Below are positions 15,287 through 23,256 of a stretch of 64,000 nt of DNA, piece by piece. The stretch comes from Acidobacteriota bacterium (GTDB lineage: Bacteria > Acidobacteriota > Aminicenantia > Aminicenantales > Saccharicenantaceae). The stretch is from the NCBI GenBank assembly GCA_033549365.1, contig JAWSUF010000011.1, positions 1 through 64,000 on the forward strand, given 5' to 3'. Both the position numbers and the translations under genes were made by a program. A model generated the notes under the pieces. The model saw only the letters and a list, made by a program, of their open reading frames with translations. It was not told the DNA's origin and ran no database searches. Within the stretch, counting starts at the first letter, position 1, and every line of letters starts with the position of its first letter.

Positions 15287-16662
15287 GCCTTGAAGTGTTC
15301 GGGTTTGAATTCGAGAGTGCGGCGGGCCGCGACGGCGTCGTTGACCCTGAGCACCGAAACGGCCGACTCGTAAGCCAGTTCGGCCGGACAGCTCAGAGGC
15401 GTTCCGTCGCGGACGGCGTCGAAGAAATTCTCCAGGTGGGGCTGGTGGGCCGGTTTGGCCAGCTCGACGGGGAGCGGCCAACGGCCCGCCTCCACGGTCA
15501 CCCGGACATCGACATAGATATCGCGGCTTTCGGTCTTCTGGATGAGCGGCGCCTCGGACAAGAGAAGCCCCCGGCGGGCCAGGGAGTCCCATTCCGGGGC
15601 ATGGGGTTCGCGCATGGCCCAGTTGCCCCGTTCGGGGATTTCGGACAGCACGATGGATCCGTTTTCTCCCATGAAGGCCTCGTAAAATCCGCCGTGCTGG
15701 GTCGTCGTCTGGACCTGGTAGAGGGCCCGGGCCGTCCCCTCGGGGGTGTCGAACTCGTACATGGCCATGACGTTGTCGTACCATTCCCAGTTCTTGTAGT
15801 AATCGATGCCGCCCGAGGCGGCGACCGATTTCGGATTGGAGCCGTAGACCCAGGCGAAAAGATCGATCTGATGGGAACCCAGATCGACCATGGGCCCGCC
15901 GCCGTATTTTTTGAACAGGCGCCAGTTCCGGAATTCGTTCATCGAAGCATAACCGTAGCGGTCGAGGACGGCGCGCGGAATGGCGTAGCGTTCGGGCCAG
16001 CCGAGCATATCGCTTTTAGCCCGGTTCCACTGGGCGTAGGCCGTCGTCACCCGGCCGAGAATGCGGTGCTCGCGGATCAGGCGGTCGATGGCATGGGTGT
16101 AGCGGGGATTCGAGCGGCGCTGGTGGCCGATCTGGAGGAGCTTTCCGGTGCGGCGGGCGGTCTCGACCATGGTCCGCGCTTTCTCCAGGGTGTTCGACAT
16201 CTCTTTTTCGCAGTAGACGTGAAGGCCTTTCCGGAGGCAGGCGTTGGCCTGCTCGGCGTGCACCCAGTCGGGGCTGGCGACGATCGCCGCCTGAAGGTCC
16301 TTTTCCTTGTCGAGGAGTTCGCGATAGTCTTCGTAGACGGCCGGGTTTTGGTCGTATTTCCTGAGATATCCGCTTGCGTACTGACGGCTGTATTCCCAGA
16401 TGTCGCAGACCGCCTTGACGCGGATCCCCGGAATGTGAAGACAGGCTTCGATGAGGATGCGGCCCTGGGCGCCGCAGCCGATGACGGCGATGTTGAGGTC
16501 GCGCGATCCGGCGTCGGGTTGAAGGCCGGTTCGGCCGGACCCCGGGGCGGCGAAGACACCTCCGGCCGTGACTAAACCGAATCCCGCCGCGGCCGAAGAC
16601 TTGAGAAAGTCCCGACGTGACAGCAGATTGTCCGGTTGTTTTCGAGAGTCGTCTTTCTTCAT
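15283..16662 (-). CDS. Tat-exported Gfo/Idh/MocA family oxidoreductase
   Basis: 459 aa. A twin-arginine signal (SRRDFLKSSAAAGFGL) is followed by the NAD(P)-binding Rossmann fold (NIAVIGCGAQGR, about residues 57-68), the dinucleotide-domain motif YCEKEMS with the catalytic-type Lys, and the C-terminal alpha/beta substrate domain with GGGPMVDLGSHQIDLFAWV. The ATG at 16662 puts the Tat motif near the terminus; the frame stays open 16 codons further but that part lies in the promoter. First gene of a three-gene operon with a seven-heme cytochrome and a b-type cytochrome. The family oxidises sugars or glycosides, often with tightly bound cofactor when exported; the exact substrate is not readable. 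Confidence 0.88.
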   Translation of the reverse strand: MKKDDSRKQPDNLLSRRDFLKSSAAAGFGLVTAGGVFAAPGSGRTGLQPDAGSRDLNIAVIGCGAQGRILIEACLHIPGIRVKAVCDIWEYSRQYASGYLRKYDQNPAVYEDYRELLDKEKDLQAAIVASPDWVHAEQANACLRKGLHVYCEKEMSNTLEKARTMVETARRTGKLLQIGHQRRSNPRYTHAIDRLIREHRILGRVTTAYAQWNRAKSDMLGWPERYAIPRAVLDRYGYASMNEFRNWRLFKKYGGGPMVDLGSHQIDLFAWVYGSNPKSVAASGGIDYYKNWEWYDNVMAMYEFDTPEGTARALYQVQTTTQHGGFYEAFMGENGSIVLSEIPERGNWAMREPHAPEWDSLARRGLLLSEAPLIQKTESRDIYVDVRVTVEAGRWPLPVELAKPAHQPHLENFFDAVRDGTPLSCPAELAYESAVSVLRVNDAVAARRTLEFKPEHFKA

Positions 16663-16681
16663 GTTTTCGACACCGTGCATT

Positions 16682-16710
16682 ATCTTATGAAACCCGGCGG
16701 TCTTTTTCAA
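16682..16710 (-). promoter_or_regulatory. Promoter of the Gfo/Idh-cytochrome operon
   Basis: On the minus strand TTGAAA (16705-16710), 17-bp spacer ending in GGGTTTCA, TAAGAT (16682-16687). The spacer and boxes are nearly the same as at 18119-18147. TGAAA and TTTCA form an inverted repeat inside it. Confidence 0.6.
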
Positions 16711-16717
16711 CGGCTCG

Positions 16718-17032
16718 TCAGGAACGGGAGACGAAATCCTCCAGACGCTTGCGGTCGTCGTCGGACATTTTGGTGATGCGGATGCCCATGCCCTGCATCT
16801 TGAGCGTCCAGGCGACCTCGCCTTCTCCGGAGATGGGCGTCCCGGATGTGTCTCCGGGGAGCATAAACTGGAAGGTGATGGCGGAATGCTCGGACAAGGG
16901 ATGGATCGTATCGATGAAGAAACCGCCGGAAGACAGGTCCTCGATGCGGCCGGTCATTTGATAGCCTTTGTGGATGTAATTGATATCGACGACGGCCGTA
17001 AGCCGAATCTCTTTTCGTTTGATATCTTCCAT
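16718..17032 (-). CDS. PilZ domain protein
   Basis: 104 aa, a single PilZ domain. The c-di-GMP-binding signature is present: an RKEIR segment near residues 6-10 (RxxxR motif) and DLSSGGFFI at about 34-42 (D/N-x-S-x-x-G motif), followed by the beta-barrel strands with GEGEVAWTLKMQGMGIRI. It therefore probably binds cyclic di-GMP and acts as a stand-alone adaptor. Encoded alone, with the promoter of the downstream Gfo/Idh operon lying just beyond its stop codon. No cyclase or effector gene adjoins it to show its target. Confidence 0.85.
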   Translation of the reverse strand: MEDIKRKEIRLTAVVDINYIHKGYQMTGRIEDLSSGGFFIDTIHPLSEHSAITFQFMLPGDTSGTPISGEGEVAWTLKMQGMGIRITKMSDDDRKRLEDFVSRS

Positions 17033-17097
17033 CGTCCTTTTGTCCTTAGAGCATCCGTTTCCCGATGTTCAAAAATATAATTTTCCCTGCCGGGAAG

Positions 17098-18087
17098 TCA
17101 AGTTTTCATGTCCCGGTCGAAAGACCCGGCTGCCGGGGCGAAATTCATGTCGCGGACGAACTCCAGGGCTTCCCGGGCGCCGTGTTCCCGGTCCATGTTG
17201 TTATCCTCCCATTCGACCGAGAGCGGGCCGTCGTAGCCTGCGGCGTTCAATTCGCGGATGATCTCCTCGAAATCGACGTCGCCGCGTCCCGGCGAGCGGA
17301 AGTTCCAGCCCCGCCTCAGGTCGCCGAACGGCAGGAATGAACCGAGAATCCCCGCTTTGCCGTCCAGGGTTACGGCGCAGTCCTTCATGTGGACGTGGTA
17401 GATGCGGTCGGCGAATTCGCGGATGAAGAGATGAGGTTCGAGGCCCTGCCAGAGAAGGTGACTGGGATCGAAGTTGATGCCGAGCGCGGGTCGACGCTCG
17501 AAAACTTCGAAAAGCTTTTGGGTTGTGTAGAGATCGAAGGCGATTTCCGTCGGATGGACCTCGAGGGCGAAGCGGACGCCTCGGGCGTCAAAGGCGTCGA
17601 AAATGGGCGTCCAGAGTTCGCGGATTTTCAGGTATCCGGCCTCGATCATTTCCGGTGTCGTCGGAGGGAAAGAGTACCAGGCCTTCCAGATGGGGGAGCC
17701 CATGAAGCCGTTGACGGTTCGGCAGCCCATGGCCGCCGCGGCTTCGGCCGTGGCCTTCATCTCCTCGATCGCCCAGGCACGAAGCTCTTCGGGACGGCCC
17801 TTAACGGCGGCTGGGGCGAAGACATCCAGGCGTTCGTCATAAGAGTCGCCTACGCACTGTCCGGCCAGGTGGGCGCCGAGGGCCCAACAGCCGAGATTGT
17901 GGCGGGCCAGGATGCGCTTCTTCTCAGCGACGTACTTGGGGTCGGCGGCGGCCCGGGCCGGTTCCATATGGTCGCCCCAGCAGGCGATTTCCAGTCCGTC
18001 ATAACCCCACGAGGCGGCTTTGCGGCAGATTTCCTCAAATGGCAGGTCCGCCCATTGTCCGGTAAAGAGCGTCACGGGTCTCGACAT
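17098..18087 (-). CDS. Sugar phosphate isomerase/epimerase-type TIM-barrel protein
   Basis: 329 aa, xylose-isomerase-like TIM barrel (AP endonuclease family 2 fold). Metal-site segments are visible: ALEVHPTEIAFD (Glu/His), GINFDPSHLLWQG (Asp/His), HVHMKDC, RGDVDFEEIIREL and LSVEWEDNN (final Glu). No signal peptide, so cytosolic. The frame opens at 18102, but AAGGAGG lies 5-6 bases before the ATG at 18087, which is preferred. It has its own promoter (18119-18147) of the same type as those of two Gfo/Idh genes, which suggests co-regulation with sugar or inositol-type oxidation. Substrate not identifiable. Confidence 0.85.
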   Translation of the reverse strand: MSRPVTLFTGQWADLPFEEICRKAASWGYDGLEIACWGDHMEPARAAADPKYVAEKKRILARHNLGCWALGAHLAGQCVGDSYDERLDVFAPAAVKGRPEELRAWAIEEMKATAEAAAAMGCRTVNGFMGSPIWKAWYSFPPTTPEMIEAGYLKIRELWTPIFDAFDARGVRFALEVHPTEIAFDLYTTQKLFEVFERRPALGINFDPSHLLWQGLEPHLFIREFADRIYHVHMKDCAVTLDGKAGILGSFLPFGDLRRGWNFRSPGRGDVDFEEIIRELNAAGYDGPLSVEWEDNNMDREHGAREALEFVRDMNFAPAAGSFDRDMKT

Positions 18088-18118
18088 TTCGGCCTCCTTC
18101 ATCGATGTCTATCCCCAG

Positions 18119-18147
18119 ATCATATGAAACCCGGCCGGCTTTTTCAA
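18119..18147 (-). promoter_or_regulatory. Promoter of the TIM-barrel isomerase gene
   Basis: Minus strand TTGAAA (18142-18147), 17 bp, TATGAT (18119-18124). Shares the AAGnCnGnCGGGTTTCA spacer with the promoter at 16682-16710. Confidence 0.65.
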
Positions 18148-18267
18148 ATGCCCCGATTCATGTCGTGACTCCCTGGAGACTTTTAATTCATCAGCATCTG
18201 GAATTCCCGCTGGGTTCATTTCCGCCGGATCAGCTCCGAGGCCGGACCGGCATGGTAAAATACCTTT

Positions 18268-19089
18268 ATGCCTGAGCTTCCTGAAGTCGAGACGATCGTC
18301 CGGAGTCTCGAACCCCGGATTCGCGGCCGGACGATCGCCGAGACCGAACTTCTCTTTCCCCCTCTTCTGAGAAGAGAGTCGAGTGACGGACTGGCCGCCT
18401 TCCGCGGCCTCCGCATTCTGGAAGTGCGAAGGCGCGGCAAGATGATCCTGATCGCCTGCGAAGGCGGACGGACGCTTGTCTTTCATCTGAAGATGACCGG
18501 CCGGCTGGATCTTTGCGAGTGCGGGAAACCTGTCGACAAGCATACGCGCCTTATCCTGAGGTTCCGGGACGGCGCCGACGAACTGCGTTTCCATGACGTC
18601 CGGAAATTCGGCTTCTGCATCCTTGTCGACGGCGATCCGGCCGTCTGTTGCGGGGAACTGGCCGGACTCGGTCCCGAACCTCTCGAAATCGGGCTCGAGG
18701 AATTCGCAGCGATCCTTGCCGGAAGGAAAGGGCGCATCAAGGCCGTTCTTCTCGACCAGGCTGCAATCGCCGGAATCGGAAACATCTATGCCGACGAAAT
18801 TCTCTTCGATGCCGGGATCCATCCCGAAACCCCGGCCTCGAAGATAAAAAACAAGAACGCCGACCGTCTCCGGCAATCCATGCGCCATATCCTCGATCTG
18901 GCGATTGCGGCGAACGGTTCCACTCTTCGGGACTACCGGGATGCCGGTGGCTGTCCGGGAGGCTTCCAGTCGCAACACAAGGTCTACGGCCGGGAAGGGG
19001 AGCCTTGCGCGGTTTGCGGACGGCCGATCCGCCGCATCCGCGTCGCCGGGAGAAGCACCCACTTCTGCCCGCTCTGTCAAAAACGTTAA
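18268..19089 (+). CDS. mutM: Formamidopyrimidine-DNA glycosylase
   Basis: 273 aa bifunctional glycosylase/AP lyase that removes oxidised purines such as 8-oxoguanine. It starts MPELPEVETIVRSL, giving the catalytic Pro2 and Glu3 after Met removal; Lys in RRRGKMIL (~57) and LDQAAIAGIGNIYADEILF of the H2TH region follow. The C-terminal zinc finger has CAVC and CPLC with GRSTHF between them. Full family length. A TAAAAT box (18256-18261) ends six bases before the ATG and there is no ribosome site, so the message may be leaderless. Divergent from the isomerase gene upstream. Confidence 0.97.
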   Translation: MPELPEVETIVRSLEPRIRGRTIAETELLFPPLLRRESSDGLAAFRGLRILEVRRRGKMILIACEGGRTLVFHLKMTGRLDLCECGKPVDKHTRLILRFRDGADELRFHDVRKFGFCILVDGDPAVCCGELAGLGPEPLEIGLEEFAAILAGRKGRIKAVLLDQAAIAGIGNIYADEILFDAGIHPETPASKIKNKNADRLRQSMRHILDLAIAANGSTLRDYRDAGGCPGGFQSQHKVYGREGEPCAVCGRPIRRIRVAGRSTHFCPLCQKR

Positions 19090-19104
19090 GTCACTTTCGC
19101 TGCG

Positions 19105-19133
19105 TTGACCGGGCTTCCGGCCGTCCCTATAAT
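19105..19133 (+). promoter_or_regulatory. Strong promoter for the secreted peptidase-barrel gene
   Basis: TTGACC (19105-19110), 17-bp spacer, TATAAT (19128-19133). The expected transcription start coincides with the ATG at 19141; the upstream in-frame ATG at 19132 overlaps the -10 box and is excluded. Confidence 0.7.
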
Positions 19134-19140
19134 GGAAAAA

Positions 19141-22023
19141 ATGAAGAGTTGTTTGTTGAGAGTGGCCTGCGCCCTGGCGCTGATCGCCCTTCCGGCCCCC
19201 CGCGCTTTCGGGCAGTTCTCCTTCTGGGGGCAGGATCCGGCTTCCATCCGCTGGAAGCAGATCCAAACCGAAAATTTCCAGGTGATCTTTCCGGAAAATT
19301 ATGCGGACAAGGCCGCCGAAATCGCGGATGTCCTCGAATTCGTCTATGAGCGGGGTTCTCAAAGCCTCAACCATCGGCCCCGCAAAGTGTCCGTGATTCT
19401 TCACAATCGGACGGTTGTTTCCAACGGCTTTGTCGGCTGGGCTCCGGCGCGGCTGGAAATGTTCACAACTCCGCCGCAGGACCTCGGGTCCCACGACTGG
19501 CTGGAAATGCTGGCCATACATGAATTCCGTCATGTCGTCCAGATCGACAAGATGAACCAGGGTATAACGCGCCTCCTGTCGCTCCTGCTGGGCGAATCGG
19601 CGGCCGGTATCGTTTTGGGCCTCCATGTTCCCTTGTGGCTGATGGAGGGCGATGCCGTGGTCATGGAAACCGCCCTGACCCGCGGCGGCCGCGGCCGGCA
19701 GCCGGCCTTCGAACAGGGCCTGCGCGCCCAAATCCTTGACCTCGGCGTCTATTCATTCGACAAGGCGGTTTTCGGGTCTTACAAGAACCACGTGCCGAAC
19801 GTCTATGAGCTGGGTTATCAACTGGTCGCCGCCGGCCGGGTCGCTCACGGCCGGGACGTCTGGGACAAGGTTCTCGACAATGTCGCCCTGCGGCCTTGGC
19901 ATCCGGCCGCCCTGTCCTCGGAGCTGAAACGGCAAACCGGCGCGAATGCGGAACAGTATTATCAGCGGACTCTGCTCGGTCTGGAAAAGGTCTGGAAAGA
20001 TCAGGCGGAAAGACAAATCGTTACGGAGGCCCTCCCTGTAAGCCCCGCCGGGAATCTCTACACGAATTACACATCCCCGAACCTTCTGGAAAACGGTGAA
20101 CTCATGGCCCTGAAGACGGCCCTGGACGATATCCCCCGAGTTGTCGCTTTGGCGGCGGATGGATCGGAAAGAAGGCTTTTCACGCCGGGACCTTTCAACG
20201 CCGGGACATTTTCGACCAATGGGCGGCTCATCGTCTGGAGCGAGACGCGCCGGGATCTCCGCTGGGAACACCGGAGCTGGTCGGAAATCCACAGCTACGA
20301 CATCCGGACCGGCCGGACGAAACGGGTCACCGAGAGGAGCCGTTATTTCGCTCCTGCCGTCTCGCCCGACGGAACGCGGATCGCCGCCGTCGAGGTTTCC
20401 GAACAGAGCGAGTATGCCCTGATCGCCTTTGATCCGGCGACGGGACGGGAGAGCCGGCGCTTTCCTTCTCCGGCCGGCGCCTTTCTCATGACGCCGTCCT
20501 GGCGCGGCGACGACGCTTCGATCCTGGCCGTCGCCCTCGACGGGAGCGGCCTTCGCATCGTTTCGGTCGATTGGGAAACGGGAACGTTCGAGACGCTGTT
20601 TCATGCAGGACATGTCGAAATCTCCAGGCCGCGGCACATCGACAACAATCGCATTGTCTTCAACGGCGCCTTTTCCGGAGTGGACGGCGTTTATCTTCTC
20701 GATCTCCGGACATCCGAGGTCCGCGGCTTGGCCGCCTCGCGGTTCGGAGCCGTAGATGCCGGGATCGCCGCCGGCGGAACGAAGTTTTTCTGGTCGGAAT
20801 ACACCGGGCGCGGCTCGCGCATCGTTCGGGGCGCCGTCTCACCCGGTGACGGGCCGCTTCTCGAAGAGATCGAAGACCTGTCCCCGGGACTTCCGGCCGT
20901 CCTGGCCGCTCAGGAGGAAGGCCCTGTCTCCGTCGCCGAGGTTCCCCGCCGCGAACACGACGTGCGCCCCTACTCCAAGACGGCCCACCTCGTCAACATC
21001 CACAGCTGGGGACCGTATGCCGTCAATGTCGACACCTTCGCGGGCAATCCCGGCGCTTCGATCTTTTCCCAGAACATCCTGAGCACGGCCTTTTTTGCCG
21101 GGGGATACTCTTACGATCCCAATGAACGGCTCGGGAAATATTACCTTGACGCCTCATGGCTGGGATGGTATCCGGCACTTGATCTGACCGCGGAAACGGG
21201 ATTGCGCCGATCCCATTATCTTGACGGTCTCGGCAACCGCGTGCCGTTCGTATGGCGGGAGAATGCGGTGAAATTCGGGGTCGGTCTGCCCCTGTCTACC
21301 CGGCGCGGGTCCTGTTTCTACGGTCTTTCTCCCTCGATTCGAGGGGGTGTCATCCAAGCGGCCTCGGCGGACGGCACGCCGGCGTTTTTCAGGGACAACG
21401 CCGTCCAAACCCTGGAATACCGCATCCTGGCCTACCACCGGGTCCTTTCCTCCGCCCGCGACCTGCGGCCGCGCTGGGCCCAGGCCCTCGATCTGAATTA
21501 CCGCCAAACCCCATTCGGGAAAACCGATATGGGATCCGTGGCCTCAGCCCGGGCGGTTGTTGTCGTTCCCGGCCTCGCAAAACATCACAGCCTTCGCCTT
21601 TCCGCGGCATACCAGAAACATGTCCGGGGAGAGTTGATCCCCGACACCATCAACTATACATTTCCGAACCTGGTGAATTATCCCCGGGGCGTCACGGCCA
21701 GGGAGGACGACAACCTGGCCTCCGTTTCGGCCGACTACGCGTTTCCCCTCTTTCATCCGGACTGGAGTCTTCCGCCCGTGATTTATCTGAAACGCATCCA
21801 TTTGAATCTTTTCGCCGACCATGCCCGGGCCGGCAACAACCTGCCGATGCCGGACGGCACCGTCCGGAAAACCCGGGAAACCCTGAACGCCCTGGGGCTT
21901 GATCTTGTCGGAACTCTTCACCTCTTCCGGATTTTTTCTCCCTTGGATCTGGGGGTGCGGGCGATTTACCGGCCCGAGGAAAGGACGATCCGTTTCGATT
22001 TCCTGGTTGCCGTGGGCTTCTGA
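19141..22023 (+). CDS. Secreted peptidase MA-like metalloprotease with beta-propeller and outer-membrane barrel
   Basis: 960 aa. A signal peptide (about 1-24, ending AFG-Q) precedes a gluzincin-type protease domain with HEFRH at residues 127-131 (HExxH) and a downstream WLMEGDAV that may supply the third ligand. Residues about 300-600 are TolB-like beta-propeller blades with repeated SPDG-type turns (AVSPDGTRIAAVE). The C-terminal ~300 residues look like beta strands of an outer-membrane barrel and end in a terminal Phe (LVAVGF). Such proteins occur in Bacteroidota- and Acidobacteriota-type genomes; the substrate is unknown. Start fixed by the promoter at 19105-19133. Confidence 0.75.
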   Translation: MKSCLLRVACALALIALPAPRAFGQFSFWGQDPASIRWKQIQTENFQVIFPENYADKAAEIADVLEFVYERGSQSLNHRPRKVSVILHNRTVVSNGFVGWAPARLEMFTTPPQDLGSHDWLEMLAIHEFRHVVQIDKMNQGITRLLSLLLGESAAGIVLGLHVPLWLMEGDAVVMETALTRGGRGRQPAFEQGLRAQILDLGVYSFDKAVFGSYKNHVPNVYELGYQLVAAGRVAHGRDVWDKVLDNVALRPWHPAALSSELKRQTGANAEQYYQRTLLGLEKVWKDQAERQIVTEALPVSPAGNLYTNYTSPNLLENGELMALKTALDDIPRVVALAADGSERRLFTPGPFNAGTFSTNGRLIVWSETRRDLRWEHRSWSEIHSYDIRTGRTKRVTERSRYFAPAVSPDGTRIAAVEVSEQSEYALIAFDPATGRESRRFPSPAGAFLMTPSWRGDDASILAVALDGSGLRIVSVDWETGTFETLFHAGHVEISRPRHIDNNRIVFNGAFSGVDGVYLLDLRTSEVRGLAASRFGAVDAGIAAGGTKFFWSEYTGRGSRIVRGAVSPGDGPLLEEIEDLSPGLPAVLAAQEEGPVSVAEVPRREHDVRPYSKTAHLVNIHSWGPYAVNVDTFAGNPGASIFSQNILSTAFFAGGYSYDPNERLGKYYLDASWLGWYPALDLTAETGLRRSHYLDGLGNRVPFVWRENAVKFGVGLPLSTRRGSCFYGLSPSIRGGVIQAASADGTPAFFRDNAVQTLEYRILAYHRVLSSARDLRPRWAQALDLNYRQTPFGKTDMGSVASARAVVVVPGLAKHHSLRLSAAYQKHVRGELIPDTINYTFPNLVNYPRGVTAREDDNLASVSADYAFPLFHPDWSLPPVIYLKRIHLNLFADHARAGNNLPMPDGTVRKTRETLNALGLDLVGTLHLFRIFSPLDLGVRAIYRPEERTIRFDFLVAVGF

Positions 22024-22043
22024 AGCCTGCGACGCATCCCGAA

Positions 22044-22073
22044 TTGACAGGTCCGGGGAGCGGGCGATATCAT
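22044..22073 (+). promoter_or_regulatory. Promoter of the polyprenyl synthetase gene
   Basis: TTGACA (22044-22049), 18-bp spacer, TATCAT (22068-22073), nine bases before the ATG at 22083. No ribosome site is visible, so the leader is at most a few bases. Confidence 0.6.
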
Positions 22074-22082
22074 ACCGCCGTC

Positions 22083-23204
22083 ATGAAAACAAAGGCCCGG
22101 AAAGAGTTTTCGGAGGTTTGGCGGTCCGCCGCCGAAAGGGTCGACCGGCAGCTTCGGGAATTCCTTCCGCCTAACCTTACGGATGAGGATGTGGCCTCCT
22201 TTCTTCTGACTCAAAAAGGAGAGGACGACCCGGCGCTTTATACCCGGATGATTTCCGAGCCCGCCTGGAAGCTCCTCGAGCGGGGGGGAAAACGCTGGAG
22301 ACCGATTTTCGGCATTCATCTGCTCGGGGCCCTGGGCCGCGATCCCGGCCCGTTCGAACGCCTGATTGCCGTTCTCAGCGAGTTGACGCATACGGGATCT
22401 CTCATCATCGACGACATCCAGGACCGCTCTTCGGCGCGGCGGGGCGGCGCGTGCGTCCATCTCTGCTATGGAGACGGTCCGGCCATCAACGCCGCGAACG
22501 TACTGTATTTCATGCCCCAGCTTCTCATCATGAGCCAATCGGGTCTGACCGCACGGCGGAAACTCGAAATCCACCAAATCCTTGTCCGGCAGTTTGTGCG
22601 CGCCCACTTCGGGCAGGCCCGCGACCTCGACCGACCGGCGCCTTTGACAAAGGCGGCTCTCAAATCCCTGCCGGGACGTTCGGCGGACGTGAATATTCTC
22701 CGCACTTATGAACTGAAAACCGCCGCGCCGATCGCCGGACTGGCCGAGGTCTGCGCGGTCATCGCCGGCTCCGTCCCGGCCGTTCGCCGGGATTGCGTTG
22801 AATTCGGCCGGGCTCTCGGCACGGCCTTTCAGATCGTCGACGATGTCCGGGATTTCGATCGCCCGGGGAAAAGCGGTCGGGAGTGCGGCAAGGATCTCGG
22901 CGAAGGGAAAATCACCTATGCGATTTTGCGGGCGCTCGAATGTCTGCGGGGATCCGCCCGGGACGAATTGATCGACATTCTGACCTCACGGACCCGGCGG
23001 TCAAACCCGGCGGACCGGGCGCGCGGATTAACTCTCGTCCGGCGCTCCGGTGCGCTGGCCGCCTGTCGCCGCGAAGCCGAGGCCATGGTTGCGCCGGTCT
23101 GGCGGACTCTGGCCGCACGATTGTCTTCTTCCGGGCACAAGAAGTTCCTGAAGCAGCTGGTTGCTCACTTGATGGATAACCCTGCCGGGATCGAACGCTT
23201 GTGA
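22083..23204 (+). CDS. Polyprenyl (isoprenyl) diphosphate synthase family protein
   Basis: 373 aa all-alpha trans-prenyltransferase that would condense isopentenyl diphosphate with allylic diphosphates to give quinone or carrier-lipid precursors. The substrate motifs are present: IIDDIQDRSSARRGG as the first aspartate-rich region, and FQIVDDVRDFD as the second. WKLLERGGKRWRP near residue 65 supplies the usual KRxRP diphosphate-binding segment. The ATG at 22083 is chosen because it follows the promoter; the frame also opens from a TTG inside that promoter. The chain is about 50 residues longer than IspA/IspB types, mainly at the N-terminus. Product length is not predictable by eye. Confidence 0.85.
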   Translation: MKTKARKEFSEVWRSAAERVDRQLREFLPPNLTDEDVASFLLTQKGEDDPALYTRMISEPAWKLLERGGKRWRPIFGIHLLGALGRDPGPFERLIAVLSELTHTGSLIIDDIQDRSSARRGGACVHLCYGDGPAINAANVLYFMPQLLIMSQSGLTARRKLEIHQILVRQFVRAHFGQARDLDRPAPLTKAALKSLPGRSADVNILRTYELKTAAPIAGLAEVCAVIAGSVPAVRRDCVEFGRALGTAFQIVDDVRDFDRPGKSGRECGKDLGEGKITYAILRALECLRGSARDELIDILTSRTRRSNPADRARGLTLVRRSGALAACRREAEAMVAPVWRTLAARLSSSGHKKFLKQLVAHLMDNPAGIERL

Positions 23205-23256
23205 AAAAGATTCCCCAAAGATGACGGGAATGATAAAATGATCGGGGATTGAGATC

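Noticed and set aside
15286-15784. N-terminal extension of the multiheme cytochrome frame
   Set aside because: It overlaps the Gfo/Idh gene in another frame and carries no signal peptide; the ATG at 15286 gives an export signal and a 4-bp overlap.
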